The notes beneath the pieces were generated by a model that made no database searches, was not told the DNA's origin, and saw only the letters and a list, made by a program, of their open reading frames with translations. Positions 9,977 to 19,900 of a stretch of DNA of 64,000 bases are shown piece by piece (the stretch's first letter is position 1; each line of letters starts with the position of its first letter). Location: assembly GCA_030272585.1 (NCBI GenBank), contig BSYQ01000011.1:3286001-3350000 (forward strand). The letters are read 5' to 3'. This DNA is from Bryopsis sp. KO-2023. Its lineage: Eukaryota; Chlorophyta; Ulvophyceae; Bryopsidales; Bryopsidaceae. The position numbers and the translations under genes were made by a program.

Positions 9977-10353
9977 ACCAGGGGTTGCTAGTAGATTGGC
10001 TAGTAGGCTGGAAATACTACTAACGCCTACTAGCTACTAATTATGTAACTAGCCTATCCACTACTTTCCCCCACAACTTCCATCTGGCTTGGACGGCTTG
10101 GATGTGTGAGGTTGTGTGTCACGTGAGTGCCTTTGAGCGAGGCTTAACAAAATCAATAAAATGTGCATTCAAACATTGATTAGTACGTAGACCGACCTAC
10201 CAACTAGCTACTAACTAGGGCATGCTATTAATAGATACTATTAAGTAGGAAATTTCCCTACTAACGACTTTATTTAGTAGCCTTTCACCTCGTGCGAATT
10301 TTGACCTTCATTAGTTAGTAGATCGTTGCAAATTGATCTACTAGCAAACCCTG
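9977..10353. repeat. hAT subterminal region with a second left-terminus copy
   Basis: The stretch starts CAGGGGTTGCTAGTAGATT, one base different from the outer left terminus, and contains many TACTAG/CTAGTA words before the shared right terminus at 10336-10353. The left flank here (ATCTCAAC) does not match the right flank (AATGCAAC), so this is not a clean separate insertion. It is more likely an internal duplication of the terminus or the remains of a second nested copy. Confidence 0.5.
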
Positions 10354-10546
10354 AATGCAACTGTGATAAGAATTAATTTACAACCCGTTGTCTCTCCCTA
10401 AATCACCAACTCTAACCGTTGTCCGACATAACATCCCTATGTCAGACTCAACCTCAGTCGGTCATATCAACATTTCTATTCGTGCGACGTTTTCTTTGTG
10501 CTCGTCACTGTTCCTGCAAAGCAGGCAGCCGACAAACGAGGCGCAA

Positions 10547-11406
10547 ATGGCGAAAGAGATTCGCCTCTACTTCGCACCAAAGAGCTTCTCTTCCCAGATC
10601 GCTCGGCTCGCCCTTGTCGAAAAACGCGTCGCCTTTGAAGCAAGAGTCGTCGATATCTACAAGGAGGAGAATTTCGCATCCTGGTATGCTCGGCTCAACC
10701 CCAAACTCTATGTCCCCACACTCCTACACGGTGAGAGGATAGTAACCGACTGTCACCAGATCGCAAGATATGTAGACAGAACTTTCGCTGGGCCGAAGTT
10801 AGTCCCCGAAAGTCCCTCAGACCTGAAGGTGATGGAGAGCTTGATCGACTTGCAGACCGGCATCAGAGAAAAGGAACTAACTTTGTCTTGTGCGGGCTCG
10901 AGTGGTGCGGACTTCGTGAGAAAGAAAGTCCAGCGTCTGAGGGACCTAGTTGGTGAAGAGGGGGAGTCTGTCGATGTGTTCAAATGTAAGTTGAAGGAGT
11001 GGTTGGCACTGCAAAACGCAGTAGCGCAACCAGATCTGGCGGAAGCAATTGGTAGTGAGGTTGATTCAGCACTGGCAGGACTGGCAGAACAGCTGACACA
11101 AGGTGGGGATGTCTTACTTTGCTCTTGATTCTTGTTATAATGTCACAAAAATCAGCCCACACCCAATAATTTTCTATTGTCATTGCTCATGTCTTGGGTG
11201 TCTGCACATTTCCAGTTGAAGATTCGGGATTCTACGTTTTGGGCAGCTGTTACTGTTTGGCAGACATAGTGTGGACAGTTCTGCTGGCAAGACTGAATCG
11301 ACTTGGGCTGAGCAGTAAATTTGATGCCTCGACTCACCCTCTTGTGTCCAGATATTATGCTCAACTCCAGAAGAGGGCAAGCTTCCATCAAGCGGAGATC
11401 TCATGA
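10547..11406 (+). CDS. GDAP1-like glutathione S-transferase family protein
   Basis: Two exons, 10547-11102 and 11216-11406, joined in frame by a GT-AG intron of 113 bp (donor AAG|GTGGGG, acceptor TTCCAG|TT), give 248 residues. The start ATG lies in GCGCAAATGGCG; no other ATG in frame upstream is needed for the fold. Residues 1-80 form a thioredoxin-like GST N-terminal domain: LYFAPKSFSSQIARLAL matches the SFSSQ-VRL motif of GDAP1 proteins, and YVPTLLHGERIVTDCHQI contains the cis-Pro loop. Exon 2 supplies the C-terminal helical domain with LADIVWTVLLARLNRLG and a YYAQLQKR ending, again GDAP1-like. GDAP1 proteins are usually tied to mitochondrial outer membranes, but I see no clear tail anchor here. 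Catalytic glutathione use is uncertain because the usual N-terminal Tyr/Ser/Cys is not evident. The hAT insertion ends about 190 bp upstream. Confidence 0.8.
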
Positions 11407-12690
11407 GACCTGGAAGTTCAAATTCAGGAAGTTGTTCAAACTTCAATTTGTTCTCGAGTTCAACAAGAGCTTTGTGTTGAAGGATTCTTTTTGTGGAACA
11501 GATTCCCATGGTAGGACCATGATTCATGTTTGTGCAGCAGGGCTTCTAGGCTTTTCCAGCCGTGGCCCACATGCAACAGTCTTTGAGAATTTTCCATGGC
11601 CTGGCCTTCATTGAAAGCTTGAAAAATGAAGTGGTACATGTCCTCTGATTCCTTCTAGCAACATTTATCTGGATTCAGTTTTACTGACTGATCTCATTTC
11701 CAATCATAGTCGTACCTGATTTGACCAAACTCCAACCTCACACACTCATCCACCTTCCGAAAAATAGCACACTTCCCACGATCTTCACATCTATATATAT
11801 ATATATAGAGAGAGAGAAAGATTGAAAAGTGATTCATGGTCATGCCATCAAGAGCAGATGGGTTTCTGAATTCAACAAAATTGAGTGTTGTACTGGGTTC
11901 AGTGAAAATGCTTTGGGTGGGGATATGACGCTGGTTGTGAATGAGAAAATGCTATTAAACACTGTTAAAATAGGAGGGACCAAAACTGTTTATAGACTTA
12001 ATATCCGTTCCACAAGTCTCTTCATCCTTTTCAAACACTCGTCGCCACCACAAATAATATCAATTCTGAACCACACATCTTAGCGACGAATGTCCACCAC
12101 TCCAATTCGACTATTCGTAACCACACAAAGCCTCGTTGTTTTGTTGTCCACTAAACGCACAGCACCAGACTGAAATTCAATCGTTCTTGAATACCTTGCC
12201 GATTCCTCCGCCTTAACAATTAAACCATCCATTTGGCATTCGAGGGCGTCTGTGCCCTTAGCAATGGATGCCAAAAAAAGCTATGATTATTCGATCGATC
12301 CATTCATTGGTGGCGTTGCACAGAATACCTCTTGTTTGGAAAGTGAATCCAAAGCTAATTTTTTTTGTTCAATTTTTCTTCTTGTGGTGAAATGTTTCAA
12401 ATTAGGCAGCGAACAAATGCACAGCCGCCAGTCGGGCACAAACAGAAGCCACACACCAAATAAAAATGATGCAATTCACTATCGTTTTGAGTGCATTTTA
12501 CAACCCCGTCAAACCAAAAGAGTCAAATCCACTTCTCCATCTCCTCCTGCTTTTTTTTTCTGTTGTTTTTCAAGGTTTTCTCAATCACCGCAAGCCATAT
12601 CAAGGCACCCCAACCCACCAAGTTCTTAACACATCTCACAATTCCCCGTATCATAAATTTAAGAAAAAAACAGACAAAACCCTAAAATAG
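11407..12690. other. Intergenic stretch without a supportable gene
   Basis: AT-rich spacer between the GDAP1-like gene and the 3' end of the maturase-like gene. It contains a TA/GA microsatellite at about 11790-11818 and no frame with splice or motif support. Confidence 0.6.
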
Positions 12691-15600
12691 CTAACTGATT
12701 TTCAATTGCCTAGCTTTGAGGGTGAACTCTCGAGCCTCATCCCCGGTGACTACTCTGGCGGTCGATGGAGGAAATTTCGGTTTCAAGGGCCTTTCTATTC
12801 GAGCATAAGGGTTGATATCTCGACCCGACCAAACATCGGCACCATCCTCTACTGACTTCGGAGGGGGCATGACCGCTAATAACTTCCCATCCGAATCAAA
12901 AATCGACAAATCTTTCCCAAACCGCCTCGTTACCCAATGCAACCTCTTCAGACTCAGCTTTTTCCCCAGGGTCAAAGCGCAGGATTGCTTGAGAATATCA
13001 TACAGCAAAGAAAGACAATGGTAGTTATCCGCAAACTGGTAATAAGCCAAGAACATCCTTGCAGTCACATCATAATACTTGACAATTTCATGAGCTTCCC
13101 AGTGAACCAATCTCCCCACGAATGTCGGCCTCCGTTTCACGGGGTCAGTAAAACCACATTCTTCCAGTTTTAGCATCAAATGTCGAGCAGGGACGCACAT
13201 TCTGGGCGTGGTGGGCAATCTGGTGTTTTCCTCACGGATCGCCGAGAAACCGGGAATCGATAGTTGGGGTGCCACATAAATCTCTGCTCCTAAAAACATG
13301 ACGTATTCTTTGTCTGGGCTTGATGAGCTGGCAATTTTCGAGTAGGCCCCTTTCGTGGGCAGAGCGAGTTCGTTACGAACAAACCACTGCAGATCTTTTT
13401 CGACCCGAACGGCATCGTCCGAAGAGCCGTTGATACCAATCAGAAAATTCCCACCGTATCGAACATACTTAATCCCAGCCATTGTCCACTCCCTCCAACA
13501 GAAGGCTGGCTGGATCCTGCGTGACGCCCATCGATCACGATTGGACACCACATTCGCCCGAGCTTTCGTCGAACCGCCGCCACCGACATTTTCATCGCCC
13601 ACCTCCAGGCATCGAATCAAATCCTCCATGAACAGGTCCAGTTTATGTAAATAGATGTTGCACATGATGGGGCTGACGAGCGTCGTCTGGGGTATGCCAA
13701 TACATCGATAGCACGCCTCAGACATGTCTAGATATCCTGCCCGAATCGCCCTGTTCACCAGCATAAGAAACTGATCGTCCCGAATTCGAGTTCGTAGTGC
13801 ATCCATCAATGCACCCTTTTCGAACCCAGCCATGCACTGACTGATATCCACCTCCAGGAAATAATCCACCCCTCCGAAATTCTGTTTCACTTCCTTGAGC
13901 GCCGAGTGGCAGCCTTTGTCTCGACGAAATCCATGCGAGAGTCTCGAGAAATTCTGTTCGAAAATCGCCTCCAGAACCATCCGCATTGCTTCCGGCACCA
14001 TCTTGTGCCACCATATCGGCACGCTTTCAAATTGCACCCCTTTGGTTTTGTTTCTTGGCTCCAGCTGGCTGGGATGAGGGAAAGTGTAAACGCCAGTTTC
14101 GAGTCTTGCAGCAACTTTGGACACCCAAGACTTGCCCACCTGAATTTCATTTCACAAGCAAAAAAAAAAAAAACAAGCCACACTTTTTGCACGAGATCCT
14201 CAAAGTAATGCATAAACAGCATCTAACAAAAAGGAGTAACCATCCGGAAGCAGAAGTCTCAACCCGGAGAGATATGCCTTCACACGAAACCTTGACCTTT
14301 CATTTCGGACAAACTTAATCCAAATTCACAACCGCTTCCAGGAGCGTGCTGGTTACACTGCAGCGATCACAAAATTTTCACATTTGCGATCGCAAGGGGA
14401 AAAGAACGCTTTCTCTTAAACAAAATGGACTCCAGTACAGCAATGTTGCATCAAGCTACATACAAGCTAAACTCTTGTGCCACACTGTCAGATCGCCACC
14501 CCTTGTTCGACTCACAGAGTGATGCCAAGTTCCATAACTCAGGAAACACTTTTTGTTTTTCCTGTCGCTTTGAGAACAAAACACACACCTACCTCCTCGA
14601 AATGCTTCTCAGCTTCGGAAAGATGCCCATGGCGCAAATACATGCTCAAAAACGCACTTTCCAGTACTGAGGGGTCCGTCAAAATCTTCATCACGTTCTC
14701 GTTCACCAGATGCGGATCGGCTCGATTTTGCCGTTTCAGGTTTTCCAGGACAGTCACCGACCTGAGCGACGAGTTCCTCAATTTGACTTCCCATGCATGA
14801 TACGATAAGCCCGAGGGGTAAGCTTGGAATCTGCCAGCGGGTGGAGAGGGAGCGCTGGAGGTTGCGTTTGTGGAGGAGCCTGGCATCGATTGAGGGAGGT
14901 TGGCTTCGCCCAATTCGGGTGGCCTGCCTCTGGGTGGATTGCGAATTTCACTAGCTCCGCCGGAAGATCGAAACTCATCTGAGAGACCACAGCATGCGAT
15001 CAAATCGATTGATTTGATTTGCTTGTGAAGGAAATCCAACAAAGCAATGTCGGCATCGATACTCAACACAAGAGGCCTTTACTTTCTTTTTCTATTTTAA
15101 TAACACATAGTTTTGATCTCTTAAGGTGCAGATATGAGGGGTCCAAAAATACGAGTTCCCCTTGGTGTAACTTCTTTATTAACGATCATAGCAGCATTAT
15201 CATCAAAATTGTATTAAAGATCAATTTTTTCAACGAAAAGGCTTACATGGTCTTACAATTACAGCTCGAACAATTTCGGATTTTTTTTTGGGTATATTTG
15301 GAGTTGATTGTTTAACAACACCTAAAATGATATCTCCAATTTTAGCAAATTTTCGACCTCCACAATTTAAAATGCGAATACACATAGCTCCACATGCCGT
15401 GTTTGTCAAGATGATTCTGCATATTTTTTTGTTTAAAAAATTATCTGCTTGTTTTAATTTTTGTGTGAAACAAAACCACACCTATGTCCTCTCGATGGCG
15501 TTTCGACCCATTTTTTCGCTTCAAAATCTCCAAAGATGCCAGCGCTTTTGCATCGTTCGACGAAGAATTTGCACCATTTCGATGCTGACGTCCGTTTTCA

Positions 15601-16797
15601 TTTTCCACAGCGTCGCGGTTCCAAGGTCTGTCTTGACTCATCCTCTTCCTTTAAAAAAAAACAAAAACAAAAAACAGAACAGGGGTTGAATCTCTCCCCC
15701 ACTCCTAAAAAAAAAGAAAAAACAAAAATTGCAGGAGGGCACTGTTTTCACGTCCACATGCCAACACCTGTTGAAGATTAATTTCTGGAAATTAAATCGA
15801 CTCGAGGAAAACACAGCACAAAATACAAACTCTCTCCACCCAGAAAATAATAATAATAATAAAAGTTCTTATTTTACGTAATAAGAAAAAATCGAATAAA
15901 ATTCTTTACCTGGGTGTGAACTGCAGGGATTCCATAACTGTTTCACCGCCACCATCTGATTCCAGCTCAGTCCAAGGTTCGTTCTGTATCGCAGCCTCAG
16001 CTGCAGCATCAGCATGCTGTGGAGATGGGGTGGTGGTGAACCACTCACGATCAACCTTTTTTTTTTGGGGGTGTGTGTGTGTGTCAACACATGCAATTCT
16101 TAAATTCTTTTCAATTTTTTTTAAAATTTCATTCTTTCAATCCGCAACATTTTCTGGGGGCAGATGTGGTTTCTACACTCTGGGATGATTTCCTAGAGGA
16201 AGCATATTTAATTGTGAGATATATCTATGGTCTGACAGCAGCAGTCAGAAACCCAAATATGGCTTCGTAGTTTTACCAAGTTTTTCTTTTTTTTTTAAAT
16301 GCAGCCTATCCCCCATGAAAATCAGTACTCTACCGGCATCACAATCCTTTGTTCGTTTTCTTCTTATCTTTTCGATTTTCCTCTCCCCAAAGAAAGGGAT
16401 ATGCCAACAATAATTTCTTATGCCAAACTTAGCCATTCCAGAAAGAGTAAAAAATTAAGACGAAACAGGGGCTCCTGTTGGAATGAATTTTGCTGAATGC
16501 AATCACCTGGTCGACGAAGCTGTTCAATACGCTCGTAGCGCCCTTGTCCCACCAGAGGGCAGCTCGGATGCCAAACCCGATGCCTTCGAACCTCAGGAGT
16601 CGAGACATTGCAGCGGGGATAGATGGCAAGGGCACTTTCTCTTTCCACTTATTAAAACACCATATCGCTCCAGCCCTCCGTCTCCGCCAGAAGGAACAGG
16701 AGGTGTTCGTCAGCCATCGTTTAAAAAGCGATGTACAACAGGGCACGTGATATCTAAATTTAGACCATGATGTCGGGTGGGTGTTGAGGGGTTCCAT
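12691..16797 (-). CDS. Nuclear group II intron maturase-like protein, RT site lost
   Basis: Five minus-strand exons in matching phase: 16507-16797, 15910-16016, 15482-15648, 14593-14978 and 12691-14139 (799 aa). A second ATG at 16608 starts [20 protein letters not shown], which looks like a mitochondrial presequence and may be the true start (736 aa). Exon 4 holds the maturase N-terminal helix region ([15 protein letters not shown]). Exon 5 holds a degenerate RT domain: [21 protein letters not shown] near 412-418 and [12 protein letters not shown] near 465. Its catalytic YADD is replaced by YGGN at about 545-548, so polymerase activity should be lost. Domain X follows at about 660-760 ([19 protein letters not shown] and [11 protein letters not shown]). 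No HNH endonuclease is seen. This is the state of plant nMAT proteins, which aid splicing of organellar group II introns. That role here is inferred. It is divergently arranged with the Ca2+-ATPase gene. Confidence 0.82.
14979..15481 (-). pseudogene. rpl14: Organellar (plastid-type) rpl14 copy filling intron 3 of the maturase gene
   Basis: Intron 3 runs from donor ATAG|GTGTGG to acceptor CTCTCAG|AT. About 350 of its 503 bases translate as ribosomal protein L14 on the same strand: [20 protein letters not shown], then [16 protein letters not shown], then in another frame [12 protein letters not shown] and PRGTRIFGP. These match the conserved blocks of bacterial/plastid uL14 (MCIR-IL, IGD, SEVVRAVIVRTCK, FDDNAAV, GTRIFGP). 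Near residue PCK the frame shifts and an in-frame TAA precedes FDDNAA, so it cannot make L14. The DNA is much more AT-rich than the neighbouring exons, as organelle DNA usually is. I infer a nuclear insertion of plastid DNA that became, or landed in, an intron. A mitochondrial origin cannot be excluded. Confidence 0.75.
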
Positions 16798-16960
16798 GGT
16801 AGTTGGCTGCGCAAGGGGGGGGCAGAGGAGCAGAGACTTGTTTTCCTATGACACTTGTAACCGGGGACGAAGCGAACGATACATTTATCGGAGAGAAATT
16901 CGTGCCGGATTGGTTCGCGAGGTGACGGTCGATCGTCAGTCCAACAGGAAACTCTTCAAG
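16609..16960. promoter_or_regulatory. Likely bidirectional promoter region
   Basis: If the two downstream ATGs are used (16608 minus and 16961 plus), the maturase-like gene and the Ca2+-ATPase gene are divergent with only about 350 bp between them. If the outer ATGs are used, both start at the same CCATGG palindrome at 16794-16799, which is implausible for both at once. No TATA box stands out. Confidence 0.35.
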
Positions 16961-19900
16961 ATGCTCTCTCTCCTGACGGCTCCTGGTCGGTCTCGGAATC
17001 TGTGCCTTTGTTTCGGTAATGGGGCGGAGGTCGTTGGGATCCACCGACGCAAATTTCCTCACACTTGCACGGGTCATTGGGGTCGTGGAGTGGCGTGGCG
17101 AAGACACAGCGCAATTGTGCGGACGGACCGCTCCCACCCTCGTCACCGGATCCAAACTTGTTTCATTTCGCAAGGAAGGGGTTTCGGGGGCAGGGACATA
17201 GTGTGCGCGTCGAAGAGTGGTGTGTCGGAACTGGTCGGATCCCGTGACAGCGACAGGCAGTCGTCGTCTCTATCCAGCAGTTTTGACGACTTTGGCCTTT
17301 CAGTGGATGAACTGCGACGTCTGCCCGAGAGCTTCAACAAAGACTCAGTCTTCACCAGGGGGTTCATCGCTCAGGCTTTGAAAACAGATCTGAAACAGGG
17401 CATAGCCGGCGACGTCGAAGACCTGCGCTCGAGACGCGCCAGATTCGGGGGAAACCGCTTGAAGGAGCCTGACCCCGTTTCTTTTCTGGAGTTGTTTTAT
17501 GACGCCCTCAAGGACTTCACCCTGATCGTGTTGTTGTTGAGCGGTACGTTGTCCCTGGGGTTGGAATTCACGCTCCACAACAGCGATGACAGTTTGCAGT
17601 GGCTGGAGGGCGCCGCGATTTTGGCGACGGTGGTGGTGGTCGTCCTGGTGACGTCCACGACGAACTATCAAAAGGAGTGCAAGTTTCGCGAATTGTCGTC
17701 AATTAATCAAGACGTCAAGGTGTGACGCCACCATCAGTAACACCAACGTCACACTATTCCGTAATCTTTTTGCATGTGTCGTACCAACCTGGTTTAATCA
17801 GGGTATTTTTATAGGTATATATTACAAAAAGATACATAAGCAATTGTATGCGAACACTTTGGGTATTTTTTGGTCAGCTTTCATCTGGCTTGTCTTTCGA
17901 ACAAGATCAGAAAACTTTTTTAAATAAAAACTTCTTAGGGATATTTTTTGTATCTTGGACTCGAAAGGAATTTTTTTTTTAAACATTGAAAAAAAGGGGA
18001 ATGTTGTTGGGGTCAGGTCCGTGCGATGCGTCATGGAGCTGAAATTGAGATCAGCACTTTCGATGTGGTGGTTGGCGACATACTGTATGTCGAAAGTGGG
18101 GACATCCTCCAATCTGATGGGTTCCTATTCATGGGCGATGAAATCAGGTATTCCGATTGTTTGTATGTTTTTTTTTGCTCATCCAGACCTTTTCGAATGA
18201 AGTCATTGTTTGTATGTTTTTTTTTGCTCATCCAGACCTTTTCGAATGAAGTCTTACTCAACTCGATTATGACCTGGTGCATCAGAATTATTTGAAAGTG
18301 AATAAGATTTTTTTTTTTTTTGTTAAAACGAAACCCAAGGTAGAAGGAATTTCTTGGACAGAATCCATTGGGGTTTGGGCTTTTCATGTGAAATTTCTGA
18401 AATGAAAAGGTGTCGAAATGATCTCGTATCGGAAATGAGTCCCCACCCTCAATCGTATTTAGTGTGGGTCTTTCATGATCGATAATAGACCCCCAGTAAT
18501 AGATCAGACCACACTAATTCATTGAAAACCAAAACGTTACCAAAAAGTGTAGATTTTGGAAATATATATATTTTTTATTTCATTTTTGACTATTTTATTT
18601 TAGTCACACACTATTTTATCTGTTTTCTTAAATTTCTGCCCTTTTTCTGCGGAAATAGCGCAGGCTACACTAAATCCGATTCAGGTTGTGCAAAAATTAT
18701 GAGTCATCAAGAAGTGAAGATGGCAAGCCTTTCCTATTCCTTCTTGAAAGGCGAGTCGGCTATTTTTAAAAATTGGTCAATAGTTGAAGGAGTCGTTCTA
18801 TTGTAAATTAGATAATATAATAATATGTTATTATTTATTGGTGGTCCTGTGTTTGAATTCTGGCAGTGTGGATGAAAGCCATTTGACGGGGGAATCCGAT
18901 GAAGTTTCAAAGCATCCACTGGAAGACCCGTTCATCTTTTCGGGTTCTCGAGTTTTGGAAGGCTTTGGGAAAATGGTTGTGACTGGCGTCGGCCGGAATT
19001 CCAAACAAGGTGCCATAGCCGATCTGGTTGCAAGTCAAGGGTCTGCTCAAAACAGTGAGAATGGTCTGAGGTAGGTTGGTCGGAGAAAGTTGAAAGATGA
19101 AAATTGAAACAGACTCGATTAAAATACTAGTACTCCATCTCGGAAAATCACCAAGAAAATGGAGAAATGAAACAATAATATTTTTTGTAAAATCGTCAAA
19201 AAAAAATTTAGAAATGAGACGAGAATGTTAGCTGTGGTTTCTGGTATCAGGAACCACTGCGTATCGGATCAAGGGCATTCGGTGCTTGGACAACTGTTGT
19301 CGGAGCAGGGATTCGAAGTGAACCACCATTTCATGGATTGGCGTTTTGGTGGTGCAGGAATACGACGGTTTTGACCGAAAAACTGGAGGGTCTGGCTGGC
19401 GATATCGGTCGAGTTGGTGTGATGGCATCGTTGGTAACTTTTTTAGCCATGTCGAGTCGTTTCACCTTTGAAACCTTTTTTGTGGAGGGTGCAGCTTGGG
19501 ACTGGAGGTTTTTGCAAGACTACTTGGAGCATGTGATCACTTCTATAACTGTGCTGGTAGGCCCAGGGGCGAATTCTCTGTTGAAAAATCAAAGTGATTT
19601 GATTCTGAAAGGGACCCTGTATTGGGTGCATGCAAAACATCCAAATGCATGTATGCATCGATGTATGCTGCTGCGAAATGGATTCAAAGCGATTTTTTTT
19701 TTTTTTTTGAACTCTTTGACAGCAGATTTATTATTTTATTTTATTTTCTATAGGTGGTGGCTGTACCTGAGGGGCTTCCTCTTGCAGTAACATTGGCCTT
19801 GGCGTTTTCGGTGCAAAAAATGATGACGGATAATAACCTCGTTAGAAATTTGGATGCCTGTGAAACGATGGGCTCAACCACCACGATTTGCAGGTGACTA

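Larger units (their letters stand above)
1147..10353. mobile_element. Non-autonomous hAT-type element carrying a nested LTR retrotransposon
   Basis: The left end at 1147-1164 reads CAGGGTTTGCTAGTAGAT, and its exact reverse complement closes the element at 10336-10353. Both ends are flanked by the same 8-bp direct repeat AATGCAAC (1139-1146 and 10354-10361). An 8-bp target duplication with CAGGG-type termini is the signature of the hAT superfamily. Subterminal CTAGTAG/CTACTAG words are frequent at 1150-1240 and 9980-10350, also typical of hAT ends. A second near-copy of the left terminus starts at 9977. No transposase is present. Without the inserted LTR element (about 1256-9808) the hAT element would be roughly 0.65 kb, so it is a MITE-like derivative. 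It lies about 190 bp upstream of the GDAP1-like start codon. Confidence 0.85.

Noticed and set aside
15070-15480. A functional nuclear gene for organellar L14
   Set aside because: The L14 blocks lie in different frames with a stop between them, and the stretch coincides with an intron bounded by good splice sites of the maturase gene.
19235-19357. Extra Ca2+-ATPase exon between GGTATCAG and GGTGCAG
   Set aside because: Using it breaks the reading phase. Joining the AG end of exon 3 directly to 19358 restores the conserved [19 protein letters not shown] segment.
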